NCBI GenBank assembly: GCA_023382975.1
Contig: JAHDXO010000069.1
Coordinates: forward strand, 1 to 51,081
Direction: 5' to 3'
Length of the DNA stretch: 51,081 nucleotides
Source: Pirellulaceae bacterium
Lineage (GTDB): Bacteria; Planctomycetota; Planctomycetia; Pirellulales; Pirellulaceae
Shown piece after piece: positions 44,373 to 51,081 of this stretch (positions within the stretch are counted from its first letter, which is position 1; every line of letters begins with the position of its first letter). The position numbers were made by a program, and so were the translations under genes. Under the pieces are notes generated by a model. The model saw nothing but the letters and a program-made list of their open reading frames with translations, made no database searches and had not been told where the DNA came from.

Positions 44373-47300
44373 ATGTCCGGCAATTTACTCTTGCAGTTAA
44401 CGAGTCAAGAACAAGAGAGGGTCGAGGCTTGGCTGGTCGCCTTCGATCAGGCATGGCACGTCGGGGCGCTTGCGGAATGGAGCGCGAAAAGGCTGCCTGA
44501 CCCAGGAGACCCGCTTCGCCCCCTTGTGTTGACCGAATTGGTCAAAATCGATCTAGAGCGGCAATGGCAAGCAGGCCACCGGTTGACGCTGGGTTCGTAC
44601 CTGGAGCGTTTTCCGGAGTTGGGTAGCCTGGAGACGGTTTCTCCGGAGCTGATTCTGGCCGAGTTCCGGGTACGGCGCCAGTTCGGCGTCGCCGTGGACG
44701 TCGACGATTACGCACGACGTTTTCCGCACCAAGCGGAAGCTCTGGTTGCGCTCGTCGAGCGAGATGCGGCCACCAGTGACCGGAAGAGCTCGAATCAACC
44801 ACTCGGCCCGTCTGCCGAGCGCGATACATCCCATTCGGCAGGAGTCAGTTGTACGGTCGATGCGGCCCCTGAAGCTGCCAACCATTCGGCCAGCGATTTG
44901 CCAGAAACGTTCGGGCGTTATCGGGTTCTAAAGAAGCTGGGACAGGGCGGGATGGGCGCCGTGTATCTGGCGCATGATACACAGTTGGACCGCGACGTGG
45001 CGCTGAAGATCCCAACCTTCTCTCAGCGCGAAGGCCGGGAAGTGGTTGATCGCTTCCTGCGCGAAGCTCGAGCTGCGGCGACCATCCATCATCCAAACTT
45101 GTGCCCCGTTTACGACGTAGGCCAAATCGACGGCGTGCATTTCATGACGATGGCCTACATCGAAGGACGTCCGCTGTCGGAGTACATTCGACAAGGCAAG
45201 CCGGTAACCGAACGGCAGGCGGCGACCGTGGTCCGAGCGGTTGCCTTGGCGCTGCAAGAGGCGCATGCGCGAGGCATTGTCCATCGCGACATCAAGCCGA
45301 GCAATATCATGATCAACACGCGAAACGAGCCGGTCATCATGGACTTTGGGCTGGCGCGGCGAAACGAAAGAGAGGAAGTCGCCTTGACCCGGTCCGGAGC
45401 CTTGCTAGGCACTCCGGCCTATATGGCTCCCGAGCAGGCGAGAGGCCTGACCGAGGCAATCGGGCCCTGCTCCGATATCTTCAGTCTGGGCGTGATCCTG
45501 TACGAGTTGCTTGCGGGCCGCAGGCCGTTTCGGGGCGAATTGATCGAGGTTCTCTCGCAAATTCTGACCGCCGAACCCGAACCTCCCACCGTCCACCGAC
45601 CCGGCTTGGATCCGCAACTGGAAGGAATCTGCCTGAAGGCAATGGCCAAGCGTCCCGCCGACCGATTCGGTTCGGCAAAAGAGATGGCCACGGCCCTGCA
45701 AATCTATCTCCGCGGCACGCAAAAGACCGCAGGGGCAGGGCCGGCCGTCCAGCCATCTTCGACGTTGGCTCCAGCGGTGGCGTCTGCGTCGCCAGTGGCT
45801 GGTGCCGCTTCCGTACCGTCGGCCCAAACCGAACCTTCGCAACCACGCTCTTTGCTCCCGCCCGACCCACTGGCCGAACGTGTAGCCTCACCCTTGATCG
45901 CGTCGGCCGTCGCGCCGCCACGATTCGCTCCGGCAACGCCGGCTACCAGCGCTCCGGCCGTATCCCTCGGCAAGCCCTCGATCTCGGTCGGCAAAGGACG
46001 CCGAACGCCGGGCAAGAAACGTGGTGCACCGCGGCGAAATCTACCGCCGTGGACGTGGATCGTCGCAGGGAGCGCGGCGTTGGTTCTGCTGGTGAGTCTG
46101 GGGATCGTGCTGCTGCTCTCAACTCCGGAAGGAACGGTTCGCATCGAAATCGAGGACCCGCAGGCGGATGTCCAAGTCGCGGTGGACGGTAGAAACATCG
46201 ACATCGCTGGATTGGGAGAACCCTTGCGGTTGGCGGTCGGCGATCATCAGCTCGTCGTCGATGGCCAGGACATCCAATTGCACACACAATCGTTCACCAT
46301 CCGCCGCGGCAAGAACCCGCCGGTACGAGTGGCGTTGATTCCGCGTTCGGCGGAGACTCCTGCCGCTCACTTTCCGGCTAGTACAACGCCTGCGTCTCAA
46401 CCCATCGCTCGCGGGATGGTCAGCGGCCAACTGAAACATGCGAGCAAGGTCATGAGCCTGGCCTTCAGTCCCGACGGCAGCATTCTGGCGGCAGGCGATG
46501 AAGGCGGCGAGGTAAGGTTGTGGGATACCGCCAGCGGCCAGGAGATCAAGCGTCTGCCGATCGGAAAATCCGTGTTTGAATTGGCATTCCATCCGCAGGG
46601 CCGCATGCTGGCCGCCGGCGGTTGGCGGCGCGGCGAAGCAGGTACCGTCCACATCTGGACCGTACCGGACGGGCAATCGGTCAAGTCGTTCAGTAACCAA
46701 GCCGGCTTGCGCAAGCCGATGACGTTCAGTCGGGACGGGCTCACTCTGTTCAGCAGCAATACGGAGGGCGAAATCGTCTTGTGGGACGTCGATACGGCGG
46801 CCGAGCGGGGAAGGTTGCCCGGTCACGGGGCCGTGGTTACCTGTTTGGCCACCAGCCCCAATGGCCAATTGCTGGCTTCCGGTGGCCGCGACCGCAGCGT
46901 CCGTGTCTGGGAGATCGCGACTCGCCAGCAGCGGCAGTCGTTTTCCTACACCGTCAATCCTGGCGACGTGACGGCCGACATCAACTTCGTCGGCTTCTAC
47001 CCCGATTCGAGGCACGTTGTTTTCGGCGCCAAGGCCGACTTGATCAAGGGCGACATATCAAGCGGTTCGCGCGTGTGGAGCGGACGAAGGCACATCTTCT
47101 CGGCGAACCGTGGGACGATAAGCCCCGATGCCCAGTACGTTCTTTCCTCCGGTGGTGAGGGCGATTCCGACCATGTCGTCTTCTCCGCGCTAACCGACGG
47201 ACAGAAATCCCGCACGCTTCGCGGGTACAAAGGAGCGTGGGACGTGGCCTTCCATCCCTCGGGAAAGCTCCTGGCTACGGCGGGACCCGACAATTCAATC

Positions 47301-48047
47301 AAGCTATGGGATACGGCGACTTGGGAGGAAGTCCGCCAACCCATCGCGTTGGAGGCCGTTCGCGTCGAAGTGGCACCGAGTCCCGTGGTGGACGCACCGG
47401 ATTTCCGTCCCTTGCTGAATCGCAGTGACTTGACCGGATGGACCCCGACGAGAACGACTGGCCCGAACGAAGACGTTCATCTACCCACAACGGGCGGATG
47501 GTCAGTCGTGGACGGCGAAATCATCTGTGCGACGAACGAAGCGGGGTGGCTCAAGTCCGATCGGCAGTACGGCGATTTCGAACTTCAGCTCGAGTTCCGC
47601 CTGCCGCCCGGCGGCAATAGCGGGATCTATCTCCGCAGCCCGGACCAGGGCCGCCTTTCAGACGTCGCGTTGGAAGTGCAAATCCTGGATGAACAACAAC
47701 TAAAAGGGATGCCGCCCGAAAAACGCACCGGATCGTTGTTCGGAATCGTTGGTCCCGCCGTTTCAGCTTTGAAGCCGGCGGGCGAGTGGAACGCGATGAC
47801 GATTCGTTGCGAAGGCGACCGCTACCAAGTAACGCTGAACGGCACTCGCGTCGTGGAAACCGACGCGAACCGCACTCCGGCGCTGGCCGGTCGCCCGCGT
47901 TCCGGCTTCCTCGGTTTGTCAAACTGGCACGGCTCGGCCCAAGGTGCCGCATTCCGCAATATCCGCATCCGCGAGCTGGATTCTCCATCCCTCGGCGAGC
48001 CGCGAACCCGTCGCGCTCAAGAAACCCAATCCCTGGGGGCTTTTTGA
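44373..48047 (+). CDS. Ser/Thr protein kinase with WD40 and DUF1080 domains
   Basis: 1224 residues. The N-terminal helical domain (1-150) has the planctomycete kinase-associated YLERFPEL motif. The kinase (about 180-445) has the Gly loop GQGGMG, Lys212 (VALK), HRDIKPSN (catalytic Asp306) and DFG (Asp324). A Pro/Ala-rich linker leads to one membrane helix (IVAGSAALVLLVSLGIVLLL, about 562-582). Outside the membrane, a PEGA-like domain (TPEGTVRIEIEDP), six or seven WD40 repeats (for example AFHPSGKLLATAGPDNSIKL) and a DUF1080/glycoside hydrolase family-16-like domain (about 1010-1203: EFRLPPGGNSGIYLRSPDQG) follow. Thus an extracytoplasmic sensor is joined to a cytoplasmic kinase. The last 20 residues after IRELD are read in a frame that turns away from FGE-like sequence. 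Confidence 0.92.
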   Translation: MSGNLLLQLTSQEQERVEAWLVAFDQAWHVGALAEWSAKRLPDPGDPLRPLVLTELVKIDLERQWQAGHRLTLGSYLERFPELGSLETVSPELILAEFRVRRQFGVAVDVDDYARRFPHQAEALVALVERDAATSDRKSSNQPLGPSAERDTSHSAGVSCTVDAAPEAANHSASDLPETFGRYRVLKKLGQGGMGAVYLAHDTQLDRDVALKIPTFSQREGREVVDRFLREARAAATIHHPNLCPVYDVGQIDGVHFMTMAYIEGRPLSEYIRQGKPVTERQAATVVRAVALALQEAHARGIVHRDIKPSNIMINTRNEPVIMDFGLARRNEREEVALTRSGALLGTPAYMAPEQARGLTEAIGPCSDIFSLGVILYELLAGRRPFRGELIEVLSQILTAEPEPPTVHRPGLDPQLEGICLKAMAKRPADRFGSAKEMATALQIYLRGTQKTAGAGPAVQPSSTLAPAVASASPVAGAASVPSAQTEPSQPRSLLPPDPLAERVASPLIASAVAPPRFAPATPATSAPAVSLGKPSISVGKGRRTPGKKRGAPRRNLPPWTWIVAGSAALVLLVSLGIVLLLSTPEGTVRIEIEDPQADVQVAVDGRNIDIAGLGEPLRLAVGDHQLVVDGQDIQLHTQSFTIRRGKNPPVRVALIPRSAETPAAHFPASTTPASQPIARGMVSGQLKHASKVMSLAFSPDGSILAAGDEGGEVRLWDTASGQEIKRLPIGKSVFELAFHPQGRMLAAGGWRRGEAGTVHIWTVPDGQSVKSFSNQAGLRKPMTFSRDGLTLFSSNTEGEIVLWDVDTAAERGRLPGHGAVVTCLATSPNGQLLASGGRDRSVRVWEIATRQQRQSFSYTVNPGDVTADINFVGFYPDSRHVVFGAKADLIKGDISSGSRVWSGRRHIFSANRGTISPDAQYVLSSGGEGDSDHVVFSALTDGQKSRTLRGYKGAWDVAFHPSGKLLATAGPDNSIKLWDTATWEEVRQPIALEAVRVEVAPSPVVDAPDFRPLLNRSDLTGWTPTRTTGPNEDVHLPTTGGWSVVDGEIICATNEAGWLKSDRQYGDFELQLEFRLPPGGNSGIYLRSPDQGRLSDVALEVQILDEQQLKGMPPEKRTGSLFGIVGPAVSALKPAGEWNAMTIRCEGDRYQVTLNGTRVVETDANRTPALAGRPRSGFLGLSNWHGSAQGAAFRNIRIRELDSPSLGEPRTRRAQETQSLGAF

Positions 48048-48345
48048 CATGCTTGGCAATCGCCGCGAGTGGTGCTCGGACCCGTATGCCTCGTATCCCA
48101 GCGAGGCCGTGACGGATCCGCTGGTGGAGGCCGATGTACCGATGTCCAATTCGTCAACCTGCAGAGTAGTGCGAGGTGGTTCCTATGGGACGCCCGCCAG
48201 CCAATGTCGCAGCGCCTGGCGCTTTCGTAGCGACACCCGCACGTTATACCACGAAGGATTTGGCACTCGGTTGGCGGTTTCCCTGGAAGCCTTGCCTGCC
48301 ATGGGGCCACTCGGAGAGTCTTCGACTGCAAATTCATCTCGGTGA
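48001..48345 (+). pseudogene. C-terminal fragment of FGE/SUMF1-like domain
   Basis: In the frame one base on from that of the kinase, about 114 residues give KKPNPWGLFDMLGNRREWCS, CRVVRGGSYGTPASQCRSAW and HEGFGTRLAVS, the last half of a formylglycine-generating-enzyme/SUMF1 fold. The N-terminal half is missing and the frame has no suitable start. It begins within the 3' end of the kinase gene and ends 13 bp before the next gene. I read it as the remnant of a former kinase-FGE fusion or of a neighbour. Only one of the two active Cys positions of true FGE can be matched. Confidence 0.72.
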
Positions 48346-48358
48346 ATGAGGTAACCCG

Positions 48359-50629
48359 ATGCCCTGGCCCTTCGCCTCCGATTTCAGCACCATCGTCCAG
48401 CAGCCGCAGATCGCCTTTCGCGACCCGGTGCTCAAGCAGTGCCGCATCGAGCGCAACTCGCTGAACCAGCCGCGGGTCTGGTCGGGGCAGTTCGCCGTGG
48501 TCTACAAGGCCCTGGATACCAATGGCAAAGCCAAGGCCGTTCGGGCGTTCACCACCGAGGCCCGTCATCGTCGCGACCACTACGCCCGGATCACGCAATA
48601 CCTGAAAGATCACTCGGCGCGTTGTCTGGTTGAATTCGAGTACCGCGAGGACGCGATCCGCTCGCCGAAAGACGGAAAGTGGTATCCGCTGGTGGTGATG
48701 GACTGGGTGGAGGGGCTCACGTTGACCGACTGGGTTGCGTCCAAGTGTCGCAAGGGCAAAGGGGCATCGATCGCCAAGGCCGTGTCGCACTGGCTGAAAC
48801 TGGTCGAAGATCTGAACCATCGGCAGATTGCCCACGGCGATCTGCAGCACGGCAATGTGCTGGTGACCTTTCAAGGCCGACTGAAGCTGGTCGATTACGA
48901 CGGCATGTGCGTCCCGTCTCTCGCGGGCCGTCCAAATACGGAGATCGGAATCCGCCCCTACCAACACCCGTTGCGGAACGAGCACACCCAGATGTCGCCC
49001 GATCTCGATCGCTTCTCCGCCTGGGTGATCTACGTGGCTCTCCGCGCCCTGGCCGCCGATCCAACGCTGTGGCACCGACACGTGGAACAAACGGGATACG
49101 ACCGGCTCTTGTTCCGCAGCGAAGATTTTCAGGATCAATCCGCTTCCAACTTGTACCGCGATCTCCTCGCATCGCCAGACCACGGAGTGCGATCGTTGGC
49201 GGCAGATCTGTTCGCTTTCTCCGGTGGTCCGTTGGAAAGCGTACCGGCACTTACCAGCAAATCCATCCCGGAGCCGTCCCCCCGAATCACAGGGCACGTC
49301 GTCGCTGGTTCCACCAACCCCAAATCTCGCCTGGACAGGGCGGCGAGAGAGCGCGCCGATTCCAACGCGGCTCAGATGATCTTGGAGATTGTCGAGGGAC
49401 CGGGCAGGGGCGAGCGGTTTGTTATCGATCACCATGACACCTTTGTCGCGGGACGCGCCGCGGACTGTCATCTGAGGATCCCGGATGATCCGCGAGTTTC
49501 GCGGCACCATTTCTTGTTGGAGGCACTGCCACCCCTAGCCTGCTTGAGAGATTTGGGCAGCCGCAACGGAACCTGGGTGAACCAAGTTCTCCACCTCGCC
49601 CAACCGGAAGCGGCGGACGCTGGCGTCGGCTCTCCCAACGCACTCGTCGAGCTGAAACACGACGACGTTATCAGAGTGGGACAAACCCAGATTCGCGTTT
49701 CGGTCAAGTCGCCTTCGGTCGCGACAGCCAAGGGCGTGCGAGCAGCAAATTCCGCTGAGGATGGAAACCCGGGTCCGCCAGCAACTGAGAGGCTTTTCGA
49801 CCGGCTGGAGGTGGGCGACGAAATCGGAACGTCGTATCTCGCCGCGGTTCACCGAGCCGTTGACACCAGGTCGGGACAGGTGGTCGCCTTGAAGACAGTG
49901 CTCAGGCAACCCGACGCCACGGACGCTGTGCTGCGTCGTGTATTGGTCGATTTGGCACCAACGCAGCAATTCCGGCACCCGAACATCGCGGCCGTCCTGG
50001 AGGCAGGAATTAGCAACGGTTCGCTCTATTTTGCGAACGAGTTCTGCGATTCCGGAAACTTGGAGCAGGTGCTTGACCAGCGCGGTGGCAGGCTGATGCT
50101 GGCGCACGTCCGAACCTTCATGCCGCAGTGCCTGGATGCGCTGGACTGGGCCCATCAGCAAGGTATCGTCCACGGTCACTTGACGCCGCGCAACTTGTTG
50201 TTCCATCAGGAAGGTGGCGCAAAGATCTGTCGTATCTCCGATTTCTCCGTCGCACGCGTGCTGGATCGCGCCGGGTGCGCGGGAATGTCTGCCACCGCCC
50301 ATTTCCGTTCTCATTTTCGCTTCACGCCTCCCGAACGTCTTACTCGATTTCGTGAGTCGCTTCCCGAAAGCGACCTGTGGAGCCTTGCCGCGATCTTCTA
50401 TCTTGCGCTCACTGGACGGTATGCAAACGACGTTTCCAATCGCGATCCCCTGGCCGCCGCGTTGCACCCGGAAATTGCGCCGATCCGCGACGTCGAACGT
50501 CTTGTACCCCCGTCCGTTGCACGCGTGATCGACCGCGCCCTGGCGATCGAGGTGGAAAAGCGATACCGCAGCGCCGCCGAAATGCGAACACACCTCAAAC
50601 GAGCCTTCGGATTGGTCCGCGGCGGATGA
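48359..50629 (+). CDS. Kinase - FHA - pseudokinase three-domain protein
   Basis: 756 residues. The first kinase-like domain (about 1-290) has HGDLQHGNVLV and KLVDYDGM (DYD for DFG). The usual VAIK lysine is read as Arg in KAVRAF; this type is found in planctomycetes and cyanobacteria and resembles YegI. An FHA domain (about 340-450: GR, VSRHH, GSRNGTWVN) binds phosphothreonine. The second kinase-like domain (about 480-745) has VALK, but HRD is changed to HGH (VHGHLTPRN) and DFG to DFS, so it is probably inactive. The FHA may recruit phosphorylated partners, perhaps of the neighbouring kinase. A GAGGTAA ribosome site precedes the ATG. No phosphatase or vWA gene of a TerY-P triad is seen. Confidence 0.9.
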   Translation: MPWPFASDFSTIVQQPQIAFRDPVLKQCRIERNSLNQPRVWSGQFAVVYKALDTNGKAKAVRAFTTEARHRRDHYARITQYLKDHSARCLVEFEYREDAIRSPKDGKWYPLVVMDWVEGLTLTDWVASKCRKGKGASIAKAVSHWLKLVEDLNHRQIAHGDLQHGNVLVTFQGRLKLVDYDGMCVPSLAGRPNTEIGIRPYQHPLRNEHTQMSPDLDRFSAWVIYVALRALAADPTLWHRHVEQTGYDRLLFRSEDFQDQSASNLYRDLLASPDHGVRSLAADLFAFSGGPLESVPALTSKSIPEPSPRITGHVVAGSTNPKSRLDRAARERADSNAAQMILEIVEGPGRGERFVIDHHDTFVAGRAADCHLRIPDDPRVSRHHFLLEALPPLACLRDLGSRNGTWVNQVLHLAQPEAADAGVGSPNALVELKHDDVIRVGQTQIRVSVKSPSVATAKGVRAANSAEDGNPGPPATERLFDRLEVGDEIGTSYLAAVHRAVDTRSGQVVALKTVLRQPDATDAVLRRVLVDLAPTQQFRHPNIAAVLEAGISNGSLYFANEFCDSGNLEQVLDQRGGRLMLAHVRTFMPQCLDALDWAHQQGIVHGHLTPRNLLFHQEGGAKICRISDFSVARVLDRAGCAGMSATAHFRSHFRFTPPERLTRFRESLPESDLWSLAAIFYLALTGRYANDVSNRDPLAAALHPEIAPIRDVERLVPPSVARVIDRALAIEVEKRYRSAAEMRTHLKRAFGLVRGG

Positions 50630-50857
50630 TGCGATCGGTGGAGACGCCAGCAAATAGGTCTCCAGATCTTCGAAAGCGACTCGGAAACCAAGTCGATTGA
50701 TTCCGGAAAGCCCCGCTCTCCTTGCAGCGACAGGATTCACCGTCGAGTCGGCAGGAAGCGCCGGGGCATGCACTTCGCCCCCTCATGTTTGGTTTCGCTC
50801 AGCGAGTCATCACGGAATGGCTCGCTCAGATACCCGTCTCCGGCGACATCCTCCCTC

Positions 50858-51081
50858 CTACGCGTGCGACTCCAATTGGCCGAAGAAAGCGTCGGTCTCT
50901 CCGTGATCCTCCTCGAAGCACCTAATAAGCCAACGCTCGAACTCGTTCTCTTCGTCGAGATGCCAACCTTCTTTCGCCACCCGCAGGTCGTCCTGTAGAA
51001 GGTCGTCGAGTGCTCGGTCGACCAACAGTGGCCCGCGTCCGCTGGCCGCGGGGCCGAATAACGCCCCAATTCCGGAGTCGC
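50858..51081 (-). CDS. 3' end of an unidentified gene, cut by window edge
   Basis: A minus-strand frame without stop from the right edge to TAG at 50858 encodes 74 residues ending in acidic, Trp-rich text (LRVAKEGWHLDEENEFERWL, RCFEEDHGETDAFFGQLESHA in two pieces). Codon choice looks real and the opposite frame less so. The N-terminus is outside the window. I do not recognise a family. About 230 bp before it (50630-50857) contain nothing I can assign. Confidence 0.5.
   Translation of the reverse strand, partial: DSGIGALFGPAASGRGPLLVDRALDDLLQDDLRVAKEGWHLDEENEFERWLIRCFEEDHGETDAFFGQLESHA

Noticed and set aside
48036..48050. Programmed +1 frameshift as the main explanation for the kinase/FGE joint
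   Set aside because: FGE similarity in the second frame begins about 40 bp before the slippery site, and half of the domain is missing, so an indel in a decayed fusion fits better; kept only as an alternative in the findings.

Overview
The window comes from the chromosome of a GC-rich planctomycete (Planctomycetota, most like Pirellulales). The evidence is the gene content: a DUF1559 prepilin-like protein paired with a small lipoprotein, a DUF1501 protein next to a PSD1/DUF1549/DUF1553 cytochrome-type protein, a Tat-exported Gfo/Idh/MocA oxidoreductase, a DUF1080 domain joined to a Ser/Thr kinase, an ECF sigma factor beside that kinase, and palindromic and heptameric intergenic repeats. No rRNA, prophage, CRISPR array or intact insertion sequence was seen.

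Layout. 1-12200: a B12-binding radical SAM protein, a Rieske protein, a proline-rich exported protein, a zinc-ribbon membrane protein, two small envelope proteins behind a strong sigma-70-type promoter, apolipoprotein N-acyltransferase (lnt), a sulfotransferase and a GT-C-like membrane protein. 12312-12385: tRNA-Arg(UCG). 12473-18340: a minus-strand operon of sialidase-like, PSD1 and DUF1501 genes. 18646-22037: a decayed methyltransferase fragment, the lipoprotein/DUF1559 pair and a Gfo/Idh/MocA oxidoreductase. 22253-26311: a 1037-residue fusion of GTP-type PEP carboxykinase with a class I/II aminotransferase, then an RmlD/NAD-epimerase-like protein. 26513-37233: a large minus-strand type IV pilus/type II secretion assembly locus: four pseudopilins, a GspL/PilN-like and a PilO-like protein, PilT-like and GspE/PilB-like ATPases, GspF/PilC and a PilP/GspC-like protein. 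It has no secretin or prepilin peptidase in view. 37634-42079: a small DUF2946-like protein, then rpmB-gatC-gatA-gatB, giving a complete tRNA-dependent amidotransferase. 42140-43345: an exported ADP-ribosylglycohydrolase-like protein. 43638-50629: a signalling block of ECF sigma factor, kinase-WD40-DUF1080 protein, an out-of-frame formylglycine-generating-enzyme fragment, and a kinase-FHA-pseudokinase protein. A partial minus-strand gene enters at the right edge.

The most unusual items are the PEPCK-aminotransferase fusion, which could convert aspartate to PEP in one polypeptide; the kinase-FHA-pseudokinase protein; the kinase/FGE junction with a frame change; and a family of related 7-bp tandem repeats at junctions of the pilus locus, one of which supplies the start codon of the gspE-like gene. 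Several palindromic elements also sit on or against stop codons. All functional calls rest on motif recognition by eye, with no database search.
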